In this document: positions 22,933 through 34,029 of the stretch, piece after piece
Layout: each line of letters begins with the position of its first letter
Position numbering within the stretch: position 1 is the stretch's first letter
NCBI GenBank assembly: GCA_018064925.1
Contig: JAGHUH010000025.1
Coordinates: 1-64,000 of the forward strand
DNA from: Candidatus Cacconaster stercorequi
GTDB lineage: Bacteria; Bacillota; Clostridia; Oscillospirales; Oscillospiraceae
DNA length: 64,000 nucleotides
Reading direction: 5' to 3'
Translations under genes and position numbers: made by a program
Notes under the pieces: model-generated
Seen by the model: only the letters and a program-made list of their open reading frames with translations
Told to the model about the DNA's origin: nothing
The model's database searches: none

Positions 22933-23211
22933 TCAACCGTTCTCACGCATCTTGGCAAAGCAATCGCTGCAGTATACAGGACGATCGCTCTTGGGCTCAA
23001 ATGGAACCTTTGCCTCGCCGCCGCAGGCAGCGCAAACAGCGGTGAAGTACTCACGGGGACCGCGTGCAGCGTTCTTGCGAGCATCACGGCAGGGCTTGCA
23101 GCGCTGGGGCTCATTCTGGAAGCCGCGCTCAGCATAGAACTCCTGCTCACCGGCGGTGAACACAAATTCCTTACCGCATTCTTTGCAAACTAAAGTCTTA
23201 TCTTCGTACAT
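22933..23211 (-). CDS. Zinc-ribbon protein of the double CxxC type
   Basis: 92 residues from ATG 23211 (M-Y-E-D-K-T-L-V-C), preceded by GAGAGGG. It has two treble-clef-like zinc sites: C-K-E-C-G-K-E-F with a later C-x-x-C, then C-A-A-C-G-G with C-S-D-C near the end. The middle contains R-G-F-x-N-E-P-x-R-C-K-P-C-R, the signature of a widespread Firmicute zinc-binding domain often annotated as zf-CxxC or CxxC_CXXC_SSSS. The function is unknown. It follows sigH after 34 bases with no promoter visible, so it is probably co-transcribed. Confidence 0.85.
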   Translation of the reverse strand: MYEDKTLVCKECGKEFVFTAGEQEFYAERGFQNEPQRCKPCRDARKNAARGPREYFTAVCAACGGEAKVPFEPKSDRPVYCSDCFAKMRENG

Positions 23212-23245
23212 GATTTTACCCTCTCTTTGAGAAAATATATTGCGT

Positions 23246-23869
23246 TCAGTTGTCACTGAATTCGCCGGGAAATAGTTGCCGCGCCACTTTGCGGCGTATG
23301 CGCTGCACGGCGTTATCCACCGACTTGGGTGGCTTACCCACAGCTTTTGCGATTTCGCAGTATGTCAGCCCATCCAGATAATACTCCAGCACCGTTCGTT
23401 CAAAAGGCGAGAGCTGTTTGCGGGCGTCCTCCAACAAGCCTGCTGTTTTTTCTCTGTCGATCAGCAGGACCTCGGGGTCGGGCTGGGCAAAAGAAAAACT
23501 GGATTCAAAGAAGGAGGGATTTAACGGAACGGATTGATTTAACGGTAAATTCTTTCCGTTTACAGAAGCGCGCAGAACCGTGTATAACCGGTTACGGATG
23601 CAGGTCTCGGCAAAGGTACGAAACGACGCATCATGCTGCGTATCATATTCGCGCATCGCTTTGATCAGACCGAACATCCCCTCCTGCTGGAGATCTTCAT
23701 TGTCACCGCCGGCCAGAAAATAGGGACGCGCACAGCAACGAACCAGCCGATGAAAGCGTGCAGCCAGGATTTCCGCAGCCATGCGATCTTCCTGTTGAGC
23801 CAATGCACAGAGTGCCTCATCGGTCATTGCTTCCAATTGGGCATAGGATGCCCCACTTTCACATATCAT
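23246..23869 (-). CDS. sigH: RNA polymerase sigma factor SigH (sigma-30, early sporulation)
   Basis: About 207 residues. Region 2 shows A-R-x-Y-F-L-x-G-G-D-x-E-D-L-x-Q-E-G-M-x-G-L; region 4 shows L-S-x-F-E-R-T-V-L-E-Y-Y-L-D-G-L-T-Y-x-E-I-A and K-S-V-D-N-A-V-Q-R-I-R-R-K. The gap between them matches Bacillus SigH, which directs stationary-phase and sporulation-onset genes including spo0A. Two starts are possible: ATG 23869, which would be the first base of a leaderless mRNA given the promoter, or ATG 23827, with a short leader and weak GGAAG. The longer frame from 23917 includes the promoter itself and is unlikely. Confidence 0.92.
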   Translation of the reverse strand: MICESGASYAQLEAMTDEALCALAQQEDRMAAEILAARFHRLVRCCARPYFLAGGDNEDLQQEGMFGLIKAMREYDTQHDASFRTFAETCIRNRLYTVLRASVNGKNLPLNQSVPLNPSFFESSFSFAQPDPEVLLIDREKTAGLLEDARKQLSPFERTVLEYYLDGLTYCEIAKAVGKPPKSVDNAVQRIRRKVARQLFPGEFSDN

Positions 23870-23875
23870 AAAAGC

Positions 23876-23905
23876 ATTATACCTATTAACTAAATAATTT
23901 GTCAA
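23876..23905 (-). promoter_or_regulatory. Consensus SigA promoter of sigH
   Basis: Minus strand TTGACA (23905-23900), 18-base spacer, TATAAT (23881-23876): both boxes are perfect. The predicted start near 23869 coincides with an ATG. Confidence 0.9.
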
Positions 23906-23941
23906 GCGCTCCGGCAAAGATTGTCAATTTTGCCATCTAAT

Positions 23942-25291
23942 TTACATATTTTTTATGTAATCAGCCAAATCAGATGCAACCTCTTCCGCGTGCTCTGTGG
24001 TTTTCGCTTCCACCATCACGCGAATCAACGCCTCGGTACCGGAGGGACGAATCAGGATGCGACCGGCATCAGACAGCTCGGTCTCCTTCTCCTTCACGCG
24101 CTCCCAAAGCTCGGGACTCTCCATGATACGCTCCTTGGCTCCTGCGGTGTGCGGCACCTCCACATTGATCAGCACCTGTGGATACTGAGCACAGCAGGAT
24201 ACCAGCTGAGAGGCTGGCATATCAGCCTGCGCCAACGCCTGCAAGAACTGCAGCGCGGTCAGTTCGCCATCGCCGGTGGTGGCATACTCGCGGAAGATCG
24301 TGTGGCCGGACTGCTCACCGCCCAGACAATAGCCGTATTCCAGCATCTTTTCCAGCACATGGCGGTCACCCACTGCCGTGCAGATCAGATCCAATCCGTT
24401 GTTGCGGCAGAATTCGTGCAGACCCAGATTGGACATGACGGTCGCTACAATGGCGTTGCCGCTGAGTTTGCCGGCACGCTTCAGGGCAGTGGCGCAAATC
24501 GCCAATATCTTATCGCCATCAATGGTGCTGCCCTTTTCATCCACCAGCAGGCAGCGATCGGCATCACCGTCGAAGGCGATACCCAGATCGTAACCACCAA
24601 TTACCACGCCCTGCGCCAAAGACTCCAGATGGGTGGAGCCACATTCGTTGTTGATATTCACGCCGTCAGGGGTTACATGGATAAAGTCCGCCATCAGCGG
24701 CAACATACCGAACAGCTGCGGAGCCGTAGCGGAAGCTGCACCGTTGGCGCAATCCACCAGAACCCGCAGGCCGGTCAGGTCGCAATCCACGGTGGAATAC
24801 AGGTGATGGATATAATCCTTCTTCATCTGCCGCATACCGTGGTAGCGCATACCGATCTCACCGTGGGTCTTAACGGACATAGGCTGTTCGTTGAGAATCA
24901 GCTCTTCGATCCGTTCCTCCATCTCATCCGGCAGCTTGTAACCGTTGGCATTAAATATCTTGATTCCGTTGTGTTCATACGGATTGTGCGATGCGGAAAT
25001 CACGATGCCGGCATCTGCTTTTTCCTGAATTGTCAGATAGGCCACGGCGGGGGTAGGCATAGTGCCAAAGGGCTTCACATCGCCGCCCACGGAGCAAATA
25101 CCTGCCATGAGCGCGGATTCCAGCATATCGGAGGAAATACGGGTATCCTTGCCGATGGTGATCACCGGGCGTCTTCCCTTCTCCTCTGCCAGAACGGTAG
25201 CGACGGCCTGACCAACGCGATAGGCCATTTCAGCAGTTAGTGTTTTTCCGACAATACCACGGATACCGTCCGTACCAAATAATTTACCCAT
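23942..25291 (-). CDS. glmM: Phosphoglucosamine mutase GlmM
   Basis: 449 residues, standard length. It opens M-G-K-L-F-G-T-D-G-I-R-G. The phosphoserine loop is I-S-A-S-H-N-P (S101), the metal loop D-G-D-A-D-R lies near 240, and the sugar-binding G-G-E-Q-S-G-H lies near 325; the C-terminal phosphate-binding R-P-S-G-T-E is near 420. It converts glucosamine-6-phosphate to glucosamine-1-phosphate for UDP-GlcNAc and hence peptidoglycan. It lies 25 bases after ruvB and may be read with the ruv genes; in other Firmicutes it often follows cdaA-ybbR, absent here. Confidence 0.97.
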   Translation of the reverse strand: MGKLFGTDGIRGIVGKTLTAEMAYRVGQAVATVLAEEKGRRPVITIGKDTRISSDMLESALMAGICSVGGDVKPFGTMPTPAVAYLTIQEKADAGIVISASHNPYEHNGIKIFNANGYKLPDEMEERIEELILNEQPMSVKTHGEIGMRYHGMRQMKKDYIHHLYSTVDCDLTGLRVLVDCANGAASATAPQLFGMLPLMADFIHVTPDGVNINNECGSTHLESLAQGVVIGGYDLGIAFDGDADRCLLVDEKGSTIDGDKILAICATALKRAGKLSGNAIVATVMSNLGLHEFCRNNGLDLICTAVGDRHVLEKMLEYGYCLGGEQSGHTIFREYATTGDGELTALQFLQALAQADMPASQLVSCCAQYPQVLINVEVPHTAGAKERIMESPELWERVKEKETELSDAGRILIRPSGTEALIRVMVEAKTTEHAEEVASDLADYIKNM

Positions 25292-25316
25292 AATCTATAT
25301 CTCCTATCGTCGAATA

Positions 25317-26357
25317 TTACAATTCCAGTTGTTCCTGCCCCAGATAATCCATGTGCAGATGCTCGTATGCCTTTCGTGTTGCACAGCGCCCGCGGGGTGT
25401 GCGTGTCAGGAAACCAATCTGCATCAGATACGGCTCGTAGACATCCTCCAGCGTTATGGATTCTTCACCGATGGTAGCCGCCAATGTTTCCAGACCCACC
25501 GGGCCGCCACCGTAGTTTTCAATAATGGCCCGCAGCATCCTGCGGTCAACGGGGTCAAGACCCAGATAGTCGATCTCCAACGCCTGCAGCGCCTGATCGG
25601 CCACCTGGCGGGTAATAATGCCGTCCGCCATAACCTCGGCAAAATCCCGGACACGGCGCAGCATCCGGTTGGCAATGCGCGGTGTTCCGCGGCTGCGTCG
25701 GGCAATCTCCAATGCACCGGTGTCCTCGATCTCCACATTCAGGATACCCGCGCTGCGTGTTACGATCTGCGCCAATTCTTCGGCGGTATAAAGCTCCAAA
25801 CGCAGCGTGACGCCAAAACGGTCACGCAGCGGTGCCGACAGCGATCCGGCACGGGTAGTGGCACCGATCAGTGTAAAATGCGGCAGATCCAAACGAATGG
25901 AGTTGGCGGACGGGCCCTTGCCGATGATGATATCAATGGCGTAGTCCTCCATGGCGGGATACAAAATCTCCTCCACGGAGCGGTTCAGGCGGTGGATTTC
26001 ATCCACGAACAGGATGTCGTTCTCATTCAGATTGGTCAGCAGCGCCGCCAAATCGCCCGGCTTTTCAATGGCCGGTCCGGAGGTGATGCGGATATTGACG
26101 CCCATCTCCTGTGCGATGATGCCCGCCAGCGTGGTTTTACCCAGACCCGGAGGCCCGTGGAGCAGCACATGATCCAGTGATTCCGTCCGGCGGCGCGCCG
26201 CCTCGATAAAAATGGACAGATTATTTTTGGCCTTTTCCTGACCGATGTATTCCTTCAGTGTATGAGGACGCAGCGAGGTTTCGCCGCCGTCCTCTGCCAG
26301 AAAAGTTTTGGCAACAATAGGTTCTTCGTAAATGTCGGTTCCAAAGTCGATACTCAA
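25317..26357 (-). CDS. ruvB: Holliday junction branch-migration ATPase RuvB
   Basis: 346 residues. AAA+ motor with Walker [10 protein letters not shown] (K74), Walker B D-E-I-H-R-L, sensor motif G-A-T-T-R-A-G, and the C-terminal winged helix (P-R-G-R-x-A-T-x-x-A-Y-x-H-L). Hexameric RuvB pumps DNA through the junction held by RuvA. The start is TTG 26357, with AAGGAGGAG upstream. It follows ruvA after 12 bases in a ruvC-ruvA-ruvB series. Confidence 0.98.
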   Translation of the reverse strand: MSIDFGTDIYEEPIVAKTFLAEDGGETSLRPHTLKEYIGQEKAKNNLSIFIEAARRRTESLDHVLLHGPPGLGKTTLAGIIAQEMGVNIRITSGPAIEKPGDLAALLTNLNENDILFVDEIHRLNRSVEEILYPAMEDYAIDIIIGKGPSANSIRLDLPHFTLIGATTRAGSLSAPLRDRFGVTLRLELYTAEELAQIVTRSAGILNVEIEDTGALEIARRSRGTPRIANRMLRRVRDFAEVMADGIITRQVADQALQALEIDYLGLDPVDRRMLRAIIENYGGGPVGLETLAATIGEESITLEDVYEPYLMQIGFLTRTPRGRCATRKAYEHLHMDYLGQEQLEL

Positions 26358-26369
26358 ACGAACTCCTCC

Positions 26370-26975
26370 TTACCGGATCATTCTCTTCAATGCCTGACGG
26401 ATAATCTCCTCCAAAGTCAGACCGTCCATGTCAATGCCCTTGAGGGCCGCGGTGATCTCCTGACTGCCGTAACCCAGCACAGCCAGCGCGGCGGATGCCT
26501 CGCTCGCCTTGCTGCTGTTGGTGATTACGGGGATCGCGGTGCCGCCTCCCACATCGAATGAGCTGCCGGACTGCTCCTTGGCCAACTTATCCTTCAGCTC
26601 CAGAATAATGCGCTGGGCAATTTTTTTGCCGATACCGGGGGCGGCTGTCAGTGCCTTTTCATCGCCCATCACCACGCTCATGGCAAAATTGCCCGGTGTG
26701 GTGGAGGACAGGATCGACAGCGCCGCTTTCGGCCCCACGCCGCTGACACCCAGCAGCATTTTGAAGGTATGCAGCTCGCTCTGACTGGCAAAGCCGAACA
26801 GATCCACGGCATCTTCCTTCACATTCATATAGGTGTAGAGCTTGGCTCGCTCCCCTTTTTTCAACTGCGAAAGTGTATAGTTGGTGGTAGCGCAGGCATA
26901 GCCCACGCCGCCGCAATCAATCACGGCCAGATTGGCGTCAATCTCCGCCACAGTACCGTTGAGATAGTAAAACAT
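26370..26975 (-). CDS. ruvA: Holliday junction DNA helicase subunit RuvA
   Basis: 201 residues: N-terminal OB fold (M-F-Y-Y-L-N-G-T-V), central helix-hairpin-helix motifs (L-L-G-V-S-G-V-G-P-K-A-A and A-P-G-I-G-K-K-I-A-Q-R-I), and a C-terminal RuvB-contact domain (A-L-A-V-L-G-Y). It binds four-way junctions and loads RuvB. The operon order and 12-13-base spacing show co-expression with ruvC and ruvB. Confidence 0.98.
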   Translation of the reverse strand: MFYYLNGTVAEIDANLAVIDCGGVGYACATTNYTLSQLKKGERAKLYTYMNVKEDAVDLFGFASQSELHTFKMLLGVSGVGPKAALSILSSTTPGNFAMSVVMGDEKALTAAPGIGKKIAQRIILELKDKLAKEQSGSSFDVGGGTAIPVITNSSKASEASAALAVLGYGSQEITAALKGIDMDGLTLEEIIRQALKRMIR

Positions 26976-26988
26976 AATTTCCGGCTCC

Positions 26989-27501
26989 TTATACCGTTTC
27001 CTTCACATCGGGATCCTTGCGCCGCAACAGACTTGTTGCGCTGCGTGCGTGACAGATGGCAATGGCTAACGCATCCGCGGCATCATCCGGTCGTGGAATG
27101 GCTTTCAGCTTCAAAAGGCGCTTCGTCATGTCCATGACCTGTTTCTTTTCCGCCAGACCATAGCCTACCACCGCCTGTTTGACCTGCATGGGCGTGTATT
27201 CATAGATTGGAATCTGCATTTTCTCTGCCGTGTACAGAATAACGCCACGCCCGTGTGCCACGGCGATACCTGTGGTGATATTCTTGCTGAAAAACAGTTC
27301 CTCAATGGCGATTTCATCCGGCTGAAACTGCGCAATCAACTGTTCAAGATCCTGTCCGATCTGCACAAGCCGCGTTGCCAGAGGCAGACCGGCCTGGGTG
27401 GTGATTGCACCGTATTGTATCATCTGCTGGCAGCCACGGTCAGACTCAATCACGCCGAATCCGACAATGGCAACGCCGGGATCAATTCCCAAAATACGCA
27501 T
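26989..27501 (-). CDS. ruvC: Crossover junction endodeoxyribonuclease RuvC
   Basis: 170 residues. The RNase H-like active site is visible: D7 in G-I-D-P-G, glutamate in I-A-I-E-E-L-F-F, and the C-terminal D-D-A-A-D-A-L-A-I-A. It cuts Holliday junctions symmetrically. It leads the ruvCAB series with GGAGGG before ATG 27501. Confidence 0.97.
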   Translation of the reverse strand: MRILGIDPGVAIVGFGVIESDRGCQQMIQYGAITTQAGLPLATRLVQIGQDLEQLIAQFQPDEIAIEELFFSKNITTGIAVAHGRGVILYTAEKMQIPIYEYTPMQVKQAVVGYGLAEKKQVMDMTKRLLKLKAIPRPDDAADALAIAICHARSATSLLRRKDPDVKETV

Positions 27502-27558
27502 AGTATCCCTCCGGCTGATAAATCATCTTATTATATCAAACCGGAAAACAAAAGGCAA

Positions 27559-27593
27559 CAAAAAACTGCCACCCGGTTTTGCCGGATGGCAGT
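27559..27593 (-). terminator. Terminator of xerD
   Basis: A 12-base stem (27565-27576 with 27582-27593) with one G-T wobble; the minus strand continues with TTTTTTGTTG. It separates xerD from ruvC. Confidence 0.8.
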
Positions 27594-27600
27594 GGCTCAT

Positions 27601-28482
27601 TTATGCGCGGGGATGCGCCTTGTTATAAACATCCTTCAACTGCTTTTGAATGACATGCGTATAAATCTGTGTTGAGGAAATATCCGCATGCCCCAGCATC
27701 TCCTGAATGGAGCGCAGATCCGCGCCGTTTTCCAGCAGATGCACGGCAAAGGAATGGCGCAGGGTGTGCGGCGTGATTTCCTTATTGATCTCCGCTTTTT
27801 CCTGATAATACTTAATGATCTTCCAAAAGCCTTGACGGCTCATGCGGGAACCGTTCATATTCACAAACAGCGCCTGCTCGTCCTCGTCGGCGATAATGCG
27901 GGAGCGGATATCGCGTATGTAGTCCTGCAGCGCTTTGACGGCACCCGGATACAACGGAATAACGCGCTCCTTCTCCTTACTGCAGCAGCGCAATAAGCCG
28001 GTAGACAGGTTGACATCGTCCACATTCAGGTCAATCAACTCAGTCACACGAATACCGGTAGCATAGAGAAGCTCCAGCATGGCGTGATCACGAAATCCCT
28101 TTTCGTCCACGCACTTCGGCTGCTCCAGAAAGAGCTCCACTTCTTTTGCTGTCAAAATCTCCGGATACTTTCGCTCTACCTTCATGGCGGCAATATTTTT
28201 GGCTGGATTGGTCTTCATGTGTCCGGCCATGGTCATGTAACGATAAAACGACTTAATAGATGCCGTACAGCGTGTCACTGTGGCGGGAGACTTCCCTTTA
28301 TGGGTTAAATACAATAAGTAATCACTGACCGTATCCTTTTTTACTTTGCGCAAATCTGCAGCACCGTTGATACGCAGCCATGTCTGGAATTGCGTCAGGT
28401 CGCGGATATAGGAGCTGAGCGTATTGGCAGATGCGTGTTTTTCATGCTCCAGATAGTCCCGGTACATGGTCACATAATCCAT
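27601..28482 (-). CDS. xerD: Site-specific tyrosine recombinase XerD
   Basis: 293 residues, canonical XerC/D size. The catalytic residues are R145 (T-G-I-R-V-T-E-L), H239 and R242 (H-T-L-R-H-S), H265 (L-G-H-A-D-I-S-S-T-Q) and Y274. S-S-T-Q-I-Y-T-H-V is typical of XerD. It resolves chromosome dimers at dif with a partner recombinase; the Xer-like protein at 5039-6061 is a candidate partner. ATG 28482 was preferred to the adjacent TTG. The gene lies between spoIIM and ruvC; a spoIIM-xerD neighbourhood is also seen in Bacillus. Confidence 0.93.
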   Translation of the reverse strand: MDYVTMYRDYLEHEKHASANTLSSYIRDLTQFQTWLRINGAADLRKVKKDTVSDYLLYLTHKGKSPATVTRCTASIKSFYRYMTMAGHMKTNPAKNIAAMKVERKYPEILTAKEVELFLEQPKCVDEKGFRDHAMLELLYATGIRVTELIDLNVDDVNLSTGLLRCCSKEKERVIPLYPGAVKALQDYIRDIRSRIIADEDEQALFVNMNGSRMSRQGFWKIIKYYQEKAEINKEITPHTLRHSFAVHLLENGADLRSIQEMLGHADISSTQIYTHVIQKQLKDVYNKAHPRA

Positions 28483-28500
28483 CAATTATCTCATCTCCTT

Positions 28501-29112
28501 TCAAGTCAAACGATGAAGCACCGAAGCAATCAGCCGCGGTACAACGGCGCAGTCTGACACTGCGCCCAGTAATAAAAACACCACACATACGCCAAAGCGC
28601 ATGGCATAGAGCGATGTGTTGCGCCGCATTTTTCGCAGTCCATTCCTGCGCAGCGCATCGGAAGCATCCATGGCCCATATCGACATTGCCAAGATGCACG
28701 GCATTGTTATAACGCAGCGAAGTCCGAACGCGGCAAATGCCAGCGCCACTCCGGTTCGTCCCAGAGCCGAAGCAAAACCGCAAACGGCAAACGAGAGGAA
28801 AAAACTCTGCGTCATACAGATCAGAGGAATCAGAAATACGCCCGCAGCCATCATTCCCAGAAAAAACAGCAAAACCGGATAGCGCAGATAAGTGATTGCA
28901 ACAGAAAGCAGCGAAGCGCCGGATACGGAACTCTGTACAGCATTTTGCGCATATTGCCGCAAATAATCCTCCAGTGCCGCGCGACCGGGCGCCGTAACGA
29001 TGTGATTTGCCAGACCGCCCAGAAGAATGCCGACCGCACAGCAGACGCAGATCAACAGCAATCCGTTTTTTCCATTCGTGCGAAATGAACGGGAATTAAT
29101 CGCTCTCTTCAT
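28501..29112 (-). CDS. spoIIM: Stage II sporulation protein M (SpoIIM)
   Basis: 203 residues from ATG 29112, which has GAGGTGAG upstream; the 18 further codons of the open frame are not family-like. About five hydrophobic segments are seen (near 20-38, 72-95, 98-125, 130-150 and 178-198), and the family core is F-F-L-G-M-M-A-A-G...L-I-C-M-T-Q-S-F-F-L-S-F. SpoIIM is the scaffold of the DMP complex with SpoIID and SpoIIP, which remodels peptidoglycan during forespore engulfment. A candidate promoter lies at 29181-29209. Confidence 0.88.
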   Translation of the reverse strand: MKRAINSRSFRTNGKNGLLLICVCCAVGILLGGLANHIVTAPGRAALEDYLRQYAQNAVQSSVSGASLLSVAITYLRYPVLLFFLGMMAAGVFLIPLICMTQSFFLSFAVCGFASALGRTGVALAFAAFGLRCVITMPCILAMSIWAMDASDALRRNGLRKMRRNTSLYAMRFGVCVVFLLLGAVSDCAVVPRLIASVLHRLT

Positions 29113-29480
29113 TGGTAAGCTCACCTCAATCAATCCTATGAGACAAGCCAACCGGATAGAAGTCAAAATGCGTATAAATTAATATAGGGCAAATAGCTGC
29201 AATTCGCAAGTCTTTTCAACAAATTCAATTTTTTTCGTCAGTTATTCCAAAATATTATGTATACTATTTTATGTAAATTAAAGTTACCAAAGGGACTGCC
29301 GCGAATAAGTTTCAGCCAGCAAGGCAAGATGTGGTAAATCCTTTCACCTTACTTCACTATATCTTGAAACGACAGAGAAAATCCCTGTATACATCCGCCT
29401 CCTGTATCAAGCAGAAAATCAGTCAAGCATTTTTTGCATAAAATATCAAATTCGTGATTTTTACCATGATCTACTTTATG
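29113..29480. other. Intergenic gap with a promoter but no gene
   Basis: This 368-bp AT-rich stretch separates the TIGR04086 gene from spoIIM. I see no convincing coding frame: the only ribosome-site-led frame on the minus strand gives 16 codons with the site too close to the ATG. It holds the candidate promoter at 29181-29209. The part around 29285-29400 is less AT-rich and has short inverted segments, but I could not match it to a riboswitch class. Confidence 0.6.
29181..29209 (-). promoter_or_regulatory. Candidate promoter of spoIIM
   Basis: Minus strand TTGCGA (29209-29204), 17-base spacer, TATATT (29186-29181), about 70 bases before the spoIIM start. It resembles SigA more than SigE, although spoIIM is SigE-dependent in Bacillus. 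Confidence 0.5.
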
Positions 29481-29891
29481 TTACCGCCGGACAGCGGGGC
29501 GCTTTTTGCGGTTTGTCTGCCGTTTTATCCTTCCGCTGCCCAGTAAACCGCCGCACAGACAGCCACTTAACAGTCCCAACATTACACCGACACCATGTGT
29601 ACGGAAGGTAATTCCTCCGTATGCTGCAATTCCGGCAAGGACAACACTACCGCACAGAATCAGCCACATCACAGCCGCGCGCAGCATGGTGCCATTCTCT
29701 CTGCGAACTGCCGCACGAACGCCAATGAATGATCCCGCAGAGTAGGCGCCGTATACCCACATTGGCATCTCCGGAATGATCCCGCGGCACATCAATACCG
29801 CACCGCCGCTATCAAGTAAGAAGCTCACCGCTAATGCGATAAGCACGCCGATCCACATCCTCTTCCCTATCGCCTGTTTCCATTTGGACAT
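29481..29891 (-). CDS. TIGR04086-family (YrzE-like) membrane protein
   Basis: 136 residues from ATG 29891, seven bases after GGGGGAGG. Four hydrophobic segments are visible (about 13-35, 42-60, 70-92 and 95-117), and the tail is basic (K-R-Q-T-N-R-K-K-R). The family is named for this small four-helix protein found beside yajC in sporulating Firmicutes, and the position next to yajC-tgt-queA fits exactly. Function unknown. Its ribosome-binding site is part of the 3' arm of the terminator hairpin behind yajC. Confidence 0.8.
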   Translation of the reverse strand: MSKWKQAIGKRMWIGVLIALAVSFLLDSGGAVLMCRGIIPEMPMWVYGAYSAGSFIGVRAAVRRENGTMLRAAVMWLILCGSVVLAGIAAYGGITFRTHGVGVMLGLLSGCLCGGLLGSGRIKRQTNRKKRPAVRR

Positions 29892-29893
29892 AT

Positions 29894-29936
29894 AAAAACC
29901 TCCCCCGTATGCTCTTAACAGCATATTCGGGGGAGG
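29894..29936 (-). terminator. Terminator after yajC that includes the next gene's ribosome-binding site
   Basis: On the minus strand a stem of about 15 base pairs pairs 29936-29920 with 29913-29899, followed by TTTTT (29898-29894). The 3' arm reads GGGGGAGG, the only Shine-Dalgarno for the TIGR04086 gene at 29891. Confidence 0.8.
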
Positions 29937-29954
29937 CTTTCTTATTCGGAAAAA

Positions 29955-30368
29955 TTATTCGTCGGACTCTTTCTTTTCCTCGATGGCGGCGGGAGCGTCC
30001 TCTTCGGCGTTCTTTGCCTTCTTGGGGGCACGCTGCTGTGCGGCAGCCTGCTCGTCCAGCGTACCGACATTACCGATAGCAGACTTAACAAATTCCACGC
30101 GAACACGATCCTCGCTGGTCTCGATAACCACGGTGCGATCGGTGATGGCAACCACACGGCCGTAAACGCCACCGATGGTGGTCAGATAATCGCCCTTCTT
30201 CAGACTGTTGCGCATGGCATCAGCCTGCTTCTTGCGCTTATTCTCGGGACGGATCAGCAGGAAATAGAAAACAGCAACCATGACAACGATCATAATGATC
30301 GTGGAACCCATGCCGCCGCCGTTTCCGCCGGCAGCACCATTAGCAGTTGCGTAAGCGATGTCAAACAT
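29955..30368 (-). CDS. yajC: Preprotein translocase subunit YajC
   Basis: 137 residues. After a short glycine-rich N-terminus comes a single transmembrane segment (about 22-40), then the YajC core F-Y-F-L-L-I-R-P-E-N-K-R-K-K and G-D-Y-L-T-T-I-G-G-V-Y-G-R-V. The tail is rich in A, E and K. YajC associates with SecDF and the SecYEG translocon. The gene follows tgt, as in Bacillus (queA-tgt-yrbF). AAGGAG precedes ATG 30368. Confidence 0.94.
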   Translation of the reverse strand: MFDIAYATANGAAGGNGGGMGSTIIMIVVMVAVFYFLLIRPENKRKKQADAMRNSLKKGDYLTTIGGVYGRVVAITDRTVVIETSEDRVRVEFVKSAIGNVGTLDEQAAAQQRAPKKAKNAEEDAPAAIEEKKESDE

Positions 30369-30439
30369 ATTTTATAGCTCCTTTTTTTACAGATATTTAA
30401 TATTATACAAAACTCTTCCTCTTTTGGCAAGTATTTTCC

Positions 30440-32610
<2,171 letters not shown>

Positions 32611-32647
32611 GATTATCGCTCGTTTCTTCCAAATTTATAGCGAAAAT

Positions 32648-32676
32648 ATTATAGCGTAACAGGCGGCATCATTCAA
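32648..32676 (-). promoter_or_regulatory. SigA promoter of the queA-tgt-yajC operon
   Basis: Minus strand TTGAAT (32676-32671), 17-base spacer, perfect TATAAT (32653-32648). Confidence 0.8.
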
Positions 32677-32703
32677 CCTTTTTCTGTTTGCTCCGGCAGA
32701 AAG

Positions 32704-32728
32704 AAAAGCCGCGGCAACCGCGGCTTTT
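32704..32728 (-). terminator. Terminator of tyrS
   Basis: An 11-bp perfect stem with a CAA loop (32704-32714 with 32718-32728). Its A- and T-ended arms give a T-rich exit on the minus strand. Confidence 0.85.
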
Positions 32729-32755
32729 CCCGTAATATTTCACTTAAACGGTGTC

Positions 32756-33982
32756 TTACACCAAAACGGCGCGATGGAATACCTTCTTACCCTTCTTAAT
32801 GATCACGCCCTCGCCGGTGAACTGCTCGCAACCCAGTGCCATGTCAATATCTGTGACCTTGGCATCATTGACAGACACACCGCCCTGCTGTACCAGTCGG
32901 CGCGCTTCGCTCTTGCTGGCGCACAGACCGCACTTCACCAACAGTGTCATCACATTGATGGTGCCACCGCCAAAATCATCGTTCTGCAGTTCCGTGGTGG
33001 GCATATGCTCGGCATCACCCTTGCCGCCGAACAGGGCCTTTGCGGCATCCTGTGCCTTCTTGGCTTCTTCCTCGCCGTGAACCAGCTTGGTCAGCTCGTA
33101 GGCCAGGATCTCCTTGGCGGTGTTGAGCTGTGCACCCTCCCAGCCATCCATCTTGTCGATCTCCTCCAGAGGCAGGAAGGTCAGCATCCGGATGCACTTC
33201 AATACATCGGCATCCTCCACATTGCGCCAGTACTGATAGAACTCGAAGGGGCTGGTCTTTTCAGGATCCAGCCACACAGCGCCGGAAGCGGTCTTGCCCA
33301 TCTTCTTCCCCTCGCTGTTCAGAAGCAGGGTGATGGTCATGGCGTGGGCATCCTTGCCCAGCTTGCGGCGGATCAGCTCCGTGCCGCCCAACATATTGCT
33401 CCACTGGTCATTGCCGCCGAACTGCATATTGCAGCCGTAATTCTGATACAGATAGTAGAAGTCGTAGCTCTGCATGGGCATATAGTTGAACTCCAGGAAG
33501 CTTAAGCCCTTTTCCATGCGCTGCTTGAAGCATTCGGCGCGCAGCATATTGTTCACGCTGAAGCAGGCACCGATGTCGCGGATAAACTCGATATAGTTGA
33601 GGTTTAGCAACCAGTCAGCATTGTTGACCATGATGGCCTTGTCCTCGCCAAATTCGATGAAGCGGGACATCTGCTTTTTGAAGCATTCACAGTTGTGATC
33701 GATGGTCTCCTTGGTCATCATGGAGCGCATATCGGTACGGCCGGAGGGGTCGCCGATCATCGCAGTACCACCGCCGATCAGAGCGATGGGGCGGTTGCCT
33801 GCCATCTGCAGGCGCTTCATCAGACACAGAGCCATGAAATGACCCACGTGCAGAGAGTCAGCAGTAGGGTCAAAGCCGATATAGAAGGTGGCCTTACCGT
33901 TATTCACCATCTCGCGGATTTCTTCTTCGTTTGTCACCTGGGCAATCAAGCCGCGGGCCACCAGTTCTTCATAAACACCCAT
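32756..33982 (-). CDS. tyrS: Tyrosyl-tRNA synthetase
   Basis: 408 residues. Class I signature H-V-G-H at 45-48 (D-S-L-H-V-G-H-F) and K-M-G-K-T near residue 230 in place of K-M-S-K-S; both forms are common in bacterial TyrRS. A C-terminal S4-like RNA-binding domain (about 340-400) contains [19 protein letters not shown]. It charges tRNA-Tyr. Expression should be set by the tyrosine T-box upstream. Confidence 0.98.
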   Translation of the reverse strand: MGVYEELVARGLIAQVTNEEEIREMVNNGKATFYIGFDPTADSLHVGHFMALCLMKRLQMAGNRPIALIGGGTAMIGDPSGRTDMRSMMTKETIDHNCECFKKQMSRFIEFGEDKAIMVNNADWLLNLNYIEFIRDIGACFSVNNMLRAECFKQRMEKGLSFLEFNYMPMQSYDFYYLYQNYGCNMQFGGNDQWSNMLGGTELIRRKLGKDAHAMTITLLLNSEGKKMGKTASGAVWLDPEKTSPFEFYQYWRNVEDADVLKCIRMLTFLPLEEIDKMDGWEGAQLNTAKEILAYELTKLVHGEEEAKKAQDAAKALFGGKGDAEHMPTTELQNDDFGGGTINVMTLLVKCGLCASKSEARRLVQQGGVSVNDAKVTDIDMALGCEQFTGEGVIIKKGKKVFHRAVLV

Positions 33983-34029
33983 TTTTGTTCATTCCTTTCA
34001 TCAATATATCCATTGGTTTTGTTATTTGA

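Noticed and set aside
23921..25240. 439-codon plus-strand frame opposite glmM
   Set aside because: Antisense shadow of a core enzyme gene, no ribosome-binding site.
29285..29400. Possible riboswitch upstream of spoIIM
   Set aside because: Compared by eye with c-di-GMP, ZTP and other common classes on both strands; conserved cores were not found.
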